Positions 30,991-43,045 of a stretch of 64,000 nt of DNA are shown piece after piece. The DNA lies in NCBI GenBank assembly GCA_963681505.1, contig OY811987.1, positions 3,224,124 to 3,288,123 of the forward strand, in the 5' to 3' direction. Position 1 is the stretch's first letter. The number at the start of each line of letters is the position of its first letter. Source of the DNA: Eunapius fragilis. Its lineage: Eukaryota; Porifera; Demospongiae; Spongillida; Spongillidae. The position numbers were made by a program, and so were the translations under genes. The notes under the pieces were generated by a model. It worked only from the letters and a program-made list of their open reading frames with translations. It did no database searches and was not told the origin of the DNA.

Positions 30991-32419
30991 GGCAAGGGTG
31001 TTTATTTCATCTTACAATACGGGGCGCGCATGTATTGCATGACGTAATTGAGTAAGTTGCTTGGTTACAATTGATAATGGCAGCTGCCGCGTATTAACAA
31101 TCTGTATGTATATGTAGCTTGAGATAAGCCAACCTGCCATGCGCTATTTCAGTTGTTCAAAAGGACTATTTTCATTGTTTTCATGTGTGTCTACGTTGCC
31201 CGACCACCGTGTTTCGTCGAAATTAAATACTGTAAAATTATTGTCATGTACGGTTCAAAGCAGCCGCATAGGACCTTACGGGAAATGTATATTGGCTTTG
31301 CTGGACGACATGCCAAGGGATTTCTAGGCATTCTATTAGTTGAACCATGGCGAATCCGATTTTGGTTAGGGGGTGGAACGAATAACTACTCAAAGCGCGC
31401 AGACATAAAGAAAATGTTCATATCAACATAACGCCTCCGATATGTACGGTTGTTTCTTAACCGCGCAGGCTAATCCCCAAGCAATAAAAAGATAGTAGAT
31501 AGCTGTAGCCTTTTTTTGAACCATAGTTTGCTGATATAGGTACATGTTTACTGGTCCGGCTTTTGGATACAAATATATACTTTTGACAAACACCCACGCA
31601 TGCAATTAGTTTCTTCAAATACTGCCCAAAAGTACATCCACAACAGTTAAAACTATGATATAACCAATACTCTATCACTGTCGTTGCTAAAAAAAATGGC
31701 CTGGAATGGATCTACCAGTTGGGAATGGTTAGAATTCAAAGAAGATCAGTTCATTAATGACAATTTTGCCATTTCACTCATGCCTTAATCTTCTTGAGGC
31801 TGGTTTCCACCACCTATATAACAGCCCCCCCCCCCCCCCCCCCCCCTCACCTGAAGAACATTCTTTCCTTTCTATCTGACTCAGCTACTTACCTAGCTCC
31901 AGTCAATGATGGGTCCGGCTCTTGGAGTCTTTTCATCTCCTCGGTTTTAATGTCTGGTACTCGGGTTGCAGGGATCCTTCATCATCCTATGTTGCCTTCT
32001 GATGGGAAACTACCAACTGCTCTGCTGTCTGTCTGTGTGAGCAAAAACCACGCAAGAGCTACTGGTATATCATCCAGTGCTTTTGACCATACTCGACTGC
32101 ACTCCTAAGAATCTACTCCAGTTTTTGTCTAGCTCTTGTACTAGTTACTACCATTCCATCTCTGGTTGCAACCTTGTCAGTAATGTTTATTGGAACATTC
32201 CTCCTCAGCAGATTGTTTAACTGTTGAACATTTGTCCCCAGTACGGGAGGAGCTCAATCATTCATACAAAGAACACATCATTGCGTTAAGGTCTCTGCTA
32301 TTTTATTGGCTGATGGACGTTGAGGACAAATGTCTTGTGCATAGCTCTACATGTACATCAGCTGCACAGTACATGTGTACACATACATTTAGCCTTGTGC
32401 AGAAGAGTACGTATCCAAT
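30991..32419. other. Intergenic DNA
   Basis: No supported gene. An open frame at 31153-31431 (plus, 92 codons) has no known motif. There is a C tract of about 20 at 31826-31846. Some stretches around 31900-32330 look like diverged coding DNA, but no family could be named. Confidence 0.4.
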
Positions 32420-32555
32420 TACATTGTCCAACTGTCAGCAGGATCTCATTGAAGTTGTGTGCATGTACTGCATGTACACCCTTTTTCTCACAGGGTGTAC
32501 ATGCAGTACATGCACACAACAACTTCAATGAGATCCTGCTTCAGTTGGACAACGT
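32420..32555. repeat. Hairpin of about 62-bp arms
   Basis: The arms 32420-32481 and 32493-32555 are near-perfect complements (one or two differences) around a short loop rich in T. They include GCATGTACTGCATGTAC. Confidence 0.85.
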
Positions 32556-32635
32556 AATTGCAGAGCTCTTGTGCCCTGCTTGTAACCAGATTATCTTTGA
32601 ACTTAACACCCACTGCATGGAGACTGTGTAGACGT

Positions 32636-33160
32636 TACCTGCAACACCGACACCTTGTACAGGTACCTCCGGACTCCATCCATTTTCATCATCTGGATCA
32701 GGATCACTATCATACACTGTTCCCCTCTCCTCAAGGTTCAGCCATTCAGTTAACATGCGAGACATGTCTGACTGTAACCCTTGGGCAGCTTTAGTCACAA
32801 CATCTAGGCTAATGCTATTCAGCATCAGCACTGTACTAAGATGTGTAGTTGACAGCTGAGACAATAAGCTGTTCATTTGAAGTAGGGTTTTCTCCTACAG
32901 CTTATCCATTGAGTAGCGATCGTCATCTGCATTGCCATTGGTTGCTGCAATGAATAAGGGAAGGCAATTGGAATGCCTCCAGCAAGCTACAATGTCCAGA
33001 AATTTCCTAGATGAGTGCCACTTTAAAGACACTACTGCTGCCATAGCGTCAATTACATGTGCCTGAGCTGTGAATTATAACTATTAAGTAGTTTAACAGT
33101 CGTCGTGCTCAAGAAACCAGGTTTGATGCATAGCCACCAGTGCATTAGTAAGAAAGACAT
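32636..33160 (-). pseudogene. pogo/Tigger transposase C-terminal fragment
   Basis: Read on the minus strand, VVSLKWHSSRKFLDIVACW (about 33045) resembles the W...I..CW segment after the pogo catalytic core. LDVVTKAAQGLQ and MLTEWLNLEE (about 32810-32720) match the tail of the pogo copy at 34974-37110 (LDAVTKAAHRVQ, MLLRWLCLEE). The catalytic domain is absent, and stops separate the blocks. Confidence 0.6.
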
Positions 33161-33480
33161 CACAACCCCTTTTTTCGGATGCTGCAGCAACAATCCGTTG
33201 CATTACCACGCTCAATGCAGAATTCCTAGTCTTTAGATCTTTTTACACTAGATGGTAATGAAACAAAAATCCCAATGCATGCACATGTAGGCTAATTTAA
33301 ACTCATCTTAGGTATGTTTCTGTAATGTGGTTCTTTGTATCTAAATGTTGTGTGTTCTCACTCAACAAATTCTTCTCCATGATGTGAGTATATCTAGTGG
33401 CCAAGGAATCTCCAGTTGAGCCACAAACAAACAAAAACATAAATAACAGCTGGATTTACGTACAAATCTCGGTGAAGTCA

Positions 33481-33514
33481 TGTGTGTGTGTATGGTGTGT
33501 GTGTGTGTGTGGGA
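33481..33514. repeat. GT microsatellite
   Basis: An interrupted GT repeat with one TATG break; no coding meaning. Confidence 0.85.
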
Positions 33515-33617
33515 ACGTGCTACAGTACTTATTGCATATGTGGTGAAATAGGCAGTGTGTCCACACAATACAATTTTTAAAACATTTATAATCCTATTGT
33601 TATTTGCAATGTTTTAA

Positions 33618-34796
33618 TCCCCGGACACCTGATGAAATGCCGCGGTACCGCGACGAATAATCTCACTACTGCAACTTTTCCTAGATCCAGTATATATCTG
33701 TACATCGTACGCAAAGAGGACGCAAATCTTATTGTCAGCAAAAGCTAACTTCGAACCGTTGATCATTTCGAACGTCGAGTGTTGGTCCGTTAATAAATAT
33801 TACGTCATTCGCAATCATTAAATTAATTAATTACGTAAACAAATCTGGGAACGAGAACCGTGTATTTTGATCAGTGCTCAGGAAAAGCATGTACATGCAT
33901 GTAGATATGTAAACTAAATTAAAAAACGTACAATAAAAGCATGAAACACAACAATAATAAATCAAATGAACTAGTCACTCCTCTTGAGCATTCAGTTGAG
34001 TTGAAGATTGTAGATGCTTGCAGCCACACTATTTCACAGTACGGGCCCCACACACGTAAAACAGCTTTGGCTTCTGTTCATCCCTAAACACTGAACATTT
34101 CCTGCTAAAGTAATAAGCCTCTGCACTCTTCATCAGCTAGAGGGTCAGTGATGTTTTCCCCAGTAGGGACATTTCGATGGACATTACTAGGCTTTGTAAA
34201 TATTCCGTGCTGAGTCCCGTATTCCTCTACCAGCGGCGGATTGAAAGAAGTCCATTCTATTCTATATTTCCGAGTTCCCCCATGCCCAGCAAACTTACCC
34301 TCAATAAGGACTGTCTTCCATTCAGCACCAAAAACAGGTTCTAAAATGTTTCGTTTGAAGACCTTGGATCCCACTGTCCAAACCGTTTCCCCAACCGTCC
34401 AAGTACTCTGCCCTGTTCGTATAGCCTGTACTGTGCTGCAAGACGCCATCTTGACAAAACCACCATAGATTAATTATTATTCTTATTATTAATGACAAAA
34501 CAGATAAATAGAATACAAACCGCAAATATAGGCAAAAGTAGCGGTACAGCTACCGTTTACGCGGTAGTGCCAAAACAGCAATACGGTATCATTGCCGAGT
34601 AATAGTTTTGCGATACAGGGTGTGCTCTTTGGTTATAGTGTATGTTTTACAGACAAGAACTCAGTATAGTCTCATTAGCCACTAGAAATGCATTCAAATC
34701 TGATTATCAATGGCGCAAAAAGTTACTATTGAAGTTACAAATGTGTCGCAGTACTGCAACATTTGTATTGGTAACGCTACATCAGGTGTCCGGGGA
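33618..34796 (-). mobile_element. TTAA element with 17-bp inverted repeats
   Basis: The ends TCCCCGGACACCTGATG (33618-33634) and its exact complement (34780-34796) are flanked by TTAA at 33614-33617 and 34797-34800. The size is 1,179 bp. It contains one reading frame (34449-34105, minus) resembling the N-terminal domain of piggyBac proteins here. It is probably a deletion derivative of a piggyBac-group element. Confidence 0.88.
34105..34449 (-). CDS. Small protein of the TTAA element (piggyBac N-terminal-like)
   Basis: 114 codons from the ATG at 34449 to a stop. The pattern VGETVWTVGSKV..R, then EGKFAGHGGTRKYRIEW, is like the start of the piggyBac protein at 42428-42063 (VGDHVV..., GSGRNKYVVCFDE) and of the third copy near 58380-58210 (GPATKWLVRWD). 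All three suggest a small beta-barrel, chromo/Tudor-like fold, which is inference from pattern only. No catalytic domain follows in the element. It could be a truncated remnant or a separately kept binding or interfering protein. The frame is intact. Confidence 0.5.
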   Translation of the reverse strand: MASCSTVQAIRTGQSTWTVGETVWTVGSKVFKRNILEPVFGAEWKTVLIEGKFAGHGGTRKYRIEWTSFNPPLVEEYGTQHGIFTKPSNVHRNVPTGENITDPLADEECRGLLL

Positions 34797-34973
34797 TTAA
34801 ATACACATAATGTGTACCTTACCTTTTGTCCTTGGCTAGCAATGCAGTAAACCTTCCAAATTTGAAAAACTTAATGATAACAGATGATTGGACAGCATAT
34901 TTTTTAGATACGAACATGATGTGATTATGGCATAAATGGGCAGCAGATTAATTTTACTTGATGGAATATATAT

Positions 34974-37110
34974 TTAGTGCTGATTGATGGCTGATTGATC
35001 TGACTCTTGCACACGTACAGATAGTTGCATTACAGTGTTCATCACTTGTGCATCATCTAGTTGAACACCAATTGCATGCAAATCCTTCAACAGTGGTAAA
35101 GTCTTGTTTAGAAGACCTATCTGATCTAATGGCTGTTGAGTTGAAACTGGAGTCTCATCATTCAGTTCCTCTTCATTACATGTATCAGCAATATTGCATG
35201 CTTCCTCTAAACACAACCATCTCAGAAGCATGCTAGCAGCTGTATCCTGAACCCTATGCGCTGCTTTTGTAACAGCATCAAGGCCCATGATTTTCAATGA
35301 GTCAATGAGATTTTCAATGAGTCATCAACAGAGGGCTTGCTGATGGCCAAGCTAACTGACTACACATTTCTTTGACTGCCTCTGACTCCACTGTCTTACG
35401 ATAGTCTCTGGCATCAGCAGTCAGCTGTACTTTTTCAACAAGAGGGAGACAGTGTGCATGGTCCCAACATGCAGCTATTCTAGATGGCAAAATACTGTCC
35501 CAGGCTCCTTTTAGAATGGTGACCGCATCACATAGGTGGGGGGGGGGGGGGGGGGGCTCATACTTCACACCAGCACACCCTGCAGGAAGCCGCTCGGCAA
35601 GGGCTAGTAGAGTGCTGTTACCAGCTGTCTGCACTAGTTTAGCAAGAAGGTTGCTCTTGTACTTAACCTTCAGAGCTGCAATTATCCCCTGATCAAGTGG
35701 TTGGCGTATAGAAGTTACATTAGGGGGGAATTAAAATTTTTAACCTGACCCGAAGGAGGGGTCAGTAATGCCATTGTGTCCAGAAGACCCATTGAGTTGA
35801 AGGGCCACTGGGTCCCAGATCCATTTTACAAATGCTGCACAGAAAAACCTCATTATACCACTTACTGAAGTTATGAGTGTCATTCCAAGCTTTTGTTTGG
35901 TGGAAATAGTGAATACAAGGTAGGTTTTTATTAAGCAGCGGGGATTCTTTACTGAAGCAATGACAACTGGTGCCACCTTGAGGCTGCCAGTAGCATTGAT
36001 GCAGAGAATACAGTCAAACACTCTTTAGCCTTCATAGCTTTACTGCCACGCCGTGCCTGCCGTTGATCCCCTTCGTCGTCCATTAAATAGGACTGGTTGG
36101 GAATTGCTCTATAAAAAAGCCCAGCTTCATACATATTAAACACATTCCAAGGGAGGTACCCACACAGAGAACCCCTGAGCTGCTGCATTTGCTGCTCTAC
36201 AGCAGGCAAATCAACATCTCCAGCTTCTCCTAGGAGACGAACACAGTTTCTCACACAGTAATGCCACCTCCAGTGCATAAACCAGCTGTTAGATGCTTTG
36301 CAATCTGCTATGTTCTTGGTCTTGCTCTTGGTCATTCCAAGCATTTTTTGATATAAGTATGGCAAACAAGGAGGGTTATTTTTAAAACACCTTGGATTTT
36401 TTGCAGCACCAGTAACAGTAGGTGATACTTTACAAGTCCCTGTAGAATTTACGCACAGAATAATTGTAATCCTATCTTTTGCCCTCATTGCTTTTAATCC
36501 ATGTCCAGCATGTCATAATCATTCAGCATCAAGTACGTACGGTTTGGCAATGCTCAATAGAAAAGACCAGTTTCATTCATATTTAAAATGTTTTCAATCG
36601 TGCAACCTTTGGATTGCAGTGAACTCCTAAAGTCATTCATTTGTTCTCAGCTGCTTGTAAATCTATTTCTCCTGAATCACCATGTAGCCTAACACTTTTA
36701 CCTATGTCATAACGTCATCGCCAATGCCACAGCCACCTATCTGATGCTTTGAAATTTAGTACCCCTTGCCGTTTAGCTTCATACATCGCACGTGCTTTAA
36801 TGAGGGGACCAGAAACTAGTAAAGGTTTTTGTGTTCCTCTTAATGTGCGAAGTGAACAAAACCAATTGAAAACTTCAATATCAATGTCTGGATATTTGGC
36901 TTTATTGGCTAAAATTTTAGAATGTTTTTATACGGCACCCGTGGAAATTTTTTTGAGCCAACTTATTTCTTTCACTGTATACCAAGTATACTGATGACTT
37001 ACAGACGTCAAATTCTTTACATATATCTTCAACAGGTTTGCCCAGTTTTTTATCTTCAATAATTATCTTGACAATCAAAGCTCCTCCTACATTTCCTGCC
37101 ACTTGTATGT
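34974..37110 (-). pseudogene. pogo/Tigger transposase, rearranged
   Basis: From the 5' side: a helix-turn-helix (KPVEDICKEFDVCKSSVY, about 37045-36985), the CENP-B-type binding half (YPDIDIEVFNWFCSLRTLRG, about 36890), ARAMYEAKRQG, then VRLHGDSGEIDLQAAEN (about 36690) and ITIILCVNSTGTCKVSPTV (about 36460). Then a second, overlapping copy begins at SNSWFMHWRWHYC (about 36300), repeating NCVRLLGEAGDVD, MYEAGLFYRAIPN, LTVF and VKNPRCLIKTY. The DDE_1 end follows: NVTSIRQPLDQGIIAALK (about 35720), a Pro run encoded by the G tract at about 35538, and LDAVTKAAHRVQ (about 35285). It has many stops and shifts. This family binds and moves its own element, and CENP-B derives from it. Confidence 0.75.
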
Positions 37111-37489
37111 GCAGCCATGAAGATGATTATACCTGCAGCAATCTGAATCCGTACAACTATGTTTAGTTATTACCATTTATTTAGTGTTTACCTCACTCAC
37201 GTAACAGTTACCCCACAATACTCTGGATGTACGTTAAAAAATAGTATGGCACATACGAATAGTAAGTAGCTATGTTATTACTTACTCTTACTTTTCCTGG
37301 ATGTCGTATATGCAAATAGTCACACTGCAAGTATAAAAACACTCCTGAATGAGTTATAGCAATTACTCTAGAATTACTGGATGAACTTTGTTGGAAAAGC
37401 GCGCTAGGTATAGAACTGAAAAAATCGCACACACGAGCAGATCGAGGCAATAGAAACGTACAATTCCAATTAGAGCACAGAATTTATGC

Positions 37490-38120
37490 AATCACGTGGA
37501 ATGCTTTTTGGTTGCAATGATGGTTGTGGTGATGTTTTCAACATGACACATGCCCTTGACTGCAGAAAAGGTGGCCTTGTGATCCAACGCCACAATGAAG
37601 TGATGCATTAGGTGACCTTGCATCTCTTGTGTACAAAGATGTAATCCATGAACCAATAGTTCAAGAAGCCAATGATGCGTGTGGTATACCTTCTCTGGTT
37701 GCAGATCTTAGAATTAGAGAGATATGGCAGTCTCAGACGGTTGCATTGTTTGATATACGTGTCATTGACACTGACGCTCCGTCGTATTTGCACCGGGATG
37801 TTGCCTCTATCCTATCGTCAGCTGAAGAAGAAAAGAAGAGGAAATACAATGATGCAGCTGAAGCACGACATGCTTCATTTACACCACTAGTTGTATCCGT
37901 TGATGGAGTTTTGGGCCGAGAACTAGAATGTTTCATACAACTCCTTACTGACAAAATAGCTCAAAAATGGAGAAAAAAAACATATGCTGAAGTTGCAGGA
38001 TGGATATGAGCCAGGCTGTTCTTTGCCATTCTGAGGGCTACCAATGTATGTCTTCGAGGATCCAGAACCAAATGGAGAAGTAGAACAGGATTTGATGATG
38101 GAGCTGGACTACCGGACCTT
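37490..38120 (+). pseudogene. REL-type non-LTR retrotransposon, C-terminal part
   Basis: The zinc-like segment [17 protein letters not shown] with RHNEV (about 37525-37600) is followed by VADLRIREIWQ, TVALFDIRVIDTDAPSYL (about 37735) and ARHASFTPLVVSVDG. After a TGA near 38007 it continues ARLFFAILRATNVCLRGSR (about 38010-38070). The order and spacing match the C-terminal half of the copy at 23425-25495, but the sequences are quite different, so this is a second lineage. RT is missing (5' truncation) and one further stop lies near 37610. It probably encoded a restriction-like endonuclease that nicks the target. Confidence 0.75.
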
Positions 38121-38136
38121 ACATGTACATGTTGAA

Positions 38137-38137
<1 letters not shown>

Positions 38138-38205
<68 letters not shown>
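38138..38205. repeat. GT microsatellite (about 33 units)
   Basis: An uninterrupted GT dinucleotide run directly after the non-LTR coding end; it could be target DNA or expansion of the 3' tail. Confidence 0.95.
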
Positions 38206-38207
<2 letters not shown>

Positions 38208-39523
38208 CCTAGGTATAAATGTGTGTTTGTGTGTTTATCTGCATACTGTTATCTTTTGCAAATTGGACCATGTTCATGTATGTACATGCCATTTGTTACG
38301 TGTTTATATTTTTTAACTCCAAAGCATTTGATATTTTAAAAACAGCTAAGTTACAGGAGAACTCTGAAATGCACATTACAAAATGTCTCTAGCTGGTTTT
38401 ATATGCGGATTCAGACAAAGCATCGACCAATCTTGACGCTGATTTTACTACAAACTGAAGAAAAAACGGTGAGTTGTAGATTGTAACTTATTACATGTTC
38501 TTAATTACTGCAGATGATGTCCACACTTACATGCCCTGTAAATGCAGCAAAATACACACACACACACACACACAGGTCATGTGACAGATTTAGTTCTTGG
38601 AACCAGTCCGCATTGTGCCATCAGCAGAAGGCCATTACAAGTACATGTATGTTACGTCTCGTGCGTGATCATACCCCAATTGTTTCATATGCCAGTTTTC
38701 AAATGCAGTTTGTACTTTATTTGTGGAAACATCAATTGGTGAGCATCATGTAGTGTGTTTGCTGCTTGGTACATGTATATAACAACCATTGTATTGCATT
38801 AGTGCCTGTGTCTCAAATGATCTGGACACAAAGGTTAGCGCAAATGGGATGTACAGCCGTTTGCATTTTTTATGATTTGCAGTTCACAGTGAATCAAGAT
38901 TGGTGTGCTCACAAGCATGCGACGTTGTCTCATTGGGAAAAGTGTATCAACCAAGCACAAGTTCGTTATACATGTGCGTTAATTTGCATGCCAATATGGA
39001 GCTTGCAGACTCATCACGCTGGTCTAGACAACGTAACAAGATGCACGACAGTGTACTGAGGATTACCACTACATTATCATAATCAAACGCTCGCACATGC
39101 ATGATATGAAATGCATTGTAAACTACAACAGACCCGGAATGGTTGCTTAAAATTCAATTGCATAGCTTAGTTAATAAAAGTGCCACCGCATTCCCATGGT
39201 GAACTAATTGAGAGTATAAATTCTATTAGTGGTGAAGAGGGCTTAGGACTAAGAACACTGACAGTTTTCCTAACTTCCCAATGAATGTGCCTTATTTTCC
39301 TTATCTGCGGGAGGATACTTTTCCGTATTAGCGGTCGTCCACTGTACAAAGGTTCTTTTGTAGTGGACCATATATGCAATGAAATTCATAATGCCTCTCA
39401 AACAAAACCATCTATATAAACAATAACTTTATATAGAAGTAATGTTTGTTTAAACCCCACAAAGCAAGTATTCTCTTATATTTTGCTTAAACATAGATTG
39501 ACCAAGAATTTGTGAGTTAGACC
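38206..39523. other. Intergenic DNA
   Basis: No gene recognised. There is an AC microsatellite at 38553-38574. The remaining short open frames show no family signature. Confidence 0.45.
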
Positions 39524-39527
39524 TTAA

Positions 39528-40314
39528 TGTCTATCGTCCTGAGTGTCCACCCGGGGGTACAATTGGACACCCGGGTGGACAGCAAAAAAAGTTTTTGCCG
39601 TTCGGTCACGGAAGGGACCTAATGGCATTTAACGGTACCGGCTTATAGAACAAGTCTTTTTAGGATCGGGCCGAGATAAGTAAGGCTTAAATCCTTTCGA
39701 TACCCGTATAACGAGCCGTGCTAGCAGACCTATCCATTACGCTCCGTGCGCTACGTACAAATCGTATACGAGCTACGTAAGGTAAGTTTTTTTTGCCAAC
39801 GTTCATACAGATAGTAAAACAGCTGTTTCTCTGGACTAGTGTTTGTCAACAAAAGGTGATAGAGAGCTTTCAGCTGTCTGTTTAGGCCTATGTTTAAAAG
39901 GTCATGTACGAGTATAGTCTATACGCGTACATGTTCTTTTAAACATAGCCCTACCAGCAAACAGACAGCTGAAAGCTCTCTATCACCTTTTGTTGACAAA
40001 CACTAGTCCAGAGAAACAGCTATTTTACTATCTGTATGAACGTTGGCAAAAAAAACTTACCTTACGTAGGTCGTATACAATATGTACGTACCGCACGGAG
40101 CGTAATGGATAGGTCCGCTAGCACGGCTCGTTATACGGGTATCGAAAGGATTTAAGCCTTACTTATCTCGGCCCGATCCTAAAAAGACTTGTTCTATAAG
40201 CCGGTACCGTTAAATGCCATTAGGTCCCTTCCGTGACCGAACTGCAAAAACTTTTTTTGCTGTCCACCCGGGTGTCCAATTGTACCCCCGGGTGGACACT
40301 CAGGACAATAGACA
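39528..40314. mobile_element. 787-bp palindromic TTAA miniature element
   Basis: TTAA at 39524-39527 and 40315-40318 flank a nearly perfect palindrome. The arms of about 390 bp meet at about 39920 with almost no loop. The ends read TGTCTAT(C/T)GTCCTGAG, and the segment GTGTCCACCCGGG repeats inside each arm. It is non-coding. The high arm identity implies recent origin or gene conversion between arms. Confidence 0.92.
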
Positions 40315-40318
40315 TTAA

Positions 40319-42652
40319 GTCAAAAAAAACTAAAATGACACTCAAGCCCTCTACATCAACAGATCGCAATGATGTGGCGGATAGTTTACATAGATAACAA
40401 AGTACAAATTGGATGAATGCATTTATGAATATAGTAATTTATTGCAGCGGAGAGTTGATACTGTGGCAGTTTTTCTACTGTTGTGAGGCATTCATGATGT
40501 GCCTAGTTATGCATGCACATCCATTCTTTGACGTCAAACCACACACTGCAACAATACTTCCTTTGATTGTGTCTGAACAGACTTGACAATGGTATTTGCA
40601 AGGACTTTTGCAAATAGCACATGATCTATTAGCATCAGTAGCAACATAAAATGGCGAATTTTTATTGTAGTATGGAAGAGAAGAAAGAGGGACAATATGT
40701 GGCAATGACCCCGAGTTTTCCATACTTGCACCAGGTAATGTATGAATCAAAAGACCTTTAGCAAATGCTTCAGTAAAATCCGAATGGCTTACTTTAGAGC
40801 CTCCAGGTGAAACTTTTTGTATAGGAGATATACAATAATTCCCAAGGATCTTTGAGATAACACAACTAGCCCAGGACTGGGTTCTCCATGCAGTTTCTAA
40901 TGCCAGTCCTCCTTGCCGCATATGATTGTTTATATCAATAATAGAAGCTGCATCAAAGTATGTTTCCACCACTTTCTTTCGTTTCACAGTTTTGTTGAAG
41001 ACCTCACTTTGTCTCTTCTCCATCCTCATCAAGCATTTCCTTCCATTGCCGTTTATTAGAAGGTTTTCCTGGAATGGTTGTGGAATGAGTTGACACAAAT
41101 CACTTCCTTACTTTGTCTCCCCATGCGCGTGCCATAATGTTGTGTCCTTCTTCATTGGTTGTTTGAGTTATGTCATCACCAAGTTCAGCAAACTCAACTT
41201 TGTCCCTGTAAGTTTTGGGATAACACTTTGTTGGTGTTTTCACCAATCCAGTAAAATGTAATCCATTCTTTTGACATGCTAGCGCTGTTGTAATGCTGGC
41301 AAATGCCGAATCAGCACTAATGGCCCTCCCACTCCCATGTCACGGCTTAGTGAGGCCAAGCACTTGCGCAGTTCCTGCAAGCTTGTACTCAGCTACATAT
41401 TCTTTAGTACACATGACCTCTGCTACTTCTTGAATTTCAAGTTGTAATATAACTTTAGTGTCAGCATCTGCACAATTCTTTATCTCACAACCAACTCCCT
41501 TTGGTTTCCTGGCGATGTGTGTTACGTGTGGCATCCCATCAGAACAGAAATCTCCATCTTTCCCTCGCCATGATGATATTGACTCATCAATGCATAGCTG
41601 CCATCCTGGGTAAATTTTCTGTATGCGTCGATCATTGAACCCATTCACCAAATGGCGGGCTGGTGCCCACTTATCATTGCCTTTTGCTTCATGCGGAGGA
41701 CAGAATTACATACATCTTAGTAGGACCTCAAAGCGGTGGCGTGGAAAGGAGTATCTTTCACCAAATCATGGTGCTGGGAAAAGACCATTGTCTGTTGACC
41801 ACAGATCTCGCTTTTCTTCTGATGTTCTCATTAGGGCATAAAGGATTCCAAATACCATCTTCTGTAGCCTTTGCACATCCAGCTGGTAAGGAAGCTGTTG
41901 TCTAAGTGACTATATCAGGCAACAGCTGTAAGGGAAATGATAGTTTCCAGTAATCAATAGGCGTTCTTCATTGTTCATCTGCATCATTTCCCCACAGCAT
42001 ATGTGCTCTGTACTGCAGTGAACATCTCCAGTCCTCAAAAACACCTTCAACCACCTTCCATTTCACACCGTTGTAGGAGACAACATCTGTAGAGTAGTTA
42101 TTCTCATCCTCCTGATCAGCCTGATATAATAACTCAAGATCATCATCATTAGGTTGCCCATCAGCAGAAGCATGGAGTACGAAAGCTGCCTTATCTGGTG
42201 AGCTTCATTCTCTACAACTAACAGCTTTAAGCTTCGAGCGGAAAAGGCCTTAGTAGTTGTAACTTCATCAAAACAAACCACATACTTGTTACGCCCGCTA
42301 CCCTCTGTTCCCTGAACAAGACCTTGGAGTTCCTTTCGGAATAGCTTACTGTACCTCTGCTTTGCTGGTTTGTTGCCCATAACTTTGTCTGCATTGCAAA
42401 CGACGTGGTCTCCAACAGAAATAGCCATGGCTATTACATGCGCAAGTCCGAAACAATGTCCGTTACTTCAATTATTGCTCACCTTGTTGAATGCGGTTAC
42501 TGTCTGTGCTATGGTATCCACACCACGTATAGATCCAAGCAGTTTTGTCAGGACAGTATGAATCTACATGTCTTGGCGCTCGGTTTCATGTATTTAAAAC
42601 CATGGGTACTTGAAGAAAATTCTACTTGTTGGACCGTTCAAAGGTCTGTGAC
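40319..42652 (-). mobile_element. piggyBac-type element, 2.3 kb
   Basis: Bounded by TTAA at 40315-40318 and 42653-42656, with short complementary ends GTCAAAAAA and CTGTGAC. It contains one transposase pseudogene on the minus strand, filling most of it. Its left TTAA is shared with the palindromic element and its right TTAA with the small element at 42657. Confidence 0.7.
40475..42428 (-). pseudogene. piggyBac transposase
   Basis: It starts at the ATG at 42428 with VGDHVVCNADKVMGNKPAK (an N-terminal domain of unknown fold). The DDE_Tnp_1_7 domain follows: EDWRCSLQYRAHMLWG, TPIDYWKLSFPLQLLPDIV, IYPGWQLCIDESISSWRG (first catalytic Asp, about 41590), ISADSAFASITTAL (second Asp, about 41310), HFTGLVKTPTK, IDINNHMRQGGLALETAWR (about 40930). 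It ends in a cysteine-rich finger, CAICKSPCKYHCQVCSD (about 40600). Several stops and shifts (near 41980, 41710, 41340 and 41100) make it inactive. The product would cut at TTAA and reinsert without a footprint. Confidence 0.85.
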
Positions 42653-42656
42653 TTAA

Positions 42657-42839
42657 GTCACAATTTTTTTGTTCCGCAATGGCCGTTAGAAGATAGGATG
42701 GTAAAACGTGTTGTAACGGCTAAACTAAACATGTTCATGCCATTCTAATGATAGATTATGAGCGCATGCCTATATGCTATTTTGATTTACTATATTTGGT
42801 AACGAGCTCTTAGTTTAGGACTCCTAAACAAATTGTGAC
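42657..42839. mobile_element. 183-bp TTAA miniature element
   Basis: It lies between TTAA at 42653-42656 and 42840-42843. The ends GTCACAATTTTTTTG and CAAATTGTGAC are complementary for about 10 bp. It is non-coding and directly follows the piggyBac copy without spacer. Confidence 0.7.
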
Positions 42840-42843
42840 TTAA

Positions 42844-43041
42844 GTCACAATGATGTGGTATGTTGCGTCTTCGCATGAGGTCACATTCAGAGAAAGCCTT
42901 GTGTTGTAAACGTTATGCACTTCCAAGCGGTTATTTTAACATACTAAGAACGCCCATGCATCCAGTATGTGAGATTAAGTTCAGAATTAGGCAGTAGCTA
43001 TTTTAAATTTGAAGCATTTCTCAATTGAAATCTATTGTGAT
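42844..43041. mobile_element. 198-bp TTAA miniature element
   Basis: It lies between TTAA at 42840-42843 and 43042-43045, with ends GTCACAAT and ATTGTGAT. It follows the previous element with only the shared TTAA between them. Another GTCACAA end begins at 43046. Confidence 0.65.
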
Positions 43042-43045
43042 TTAA

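Noticed and set aside
38044-38339. Poly-Cys/Val proteins
   Set aside because: Translation of the GT microsatellite.
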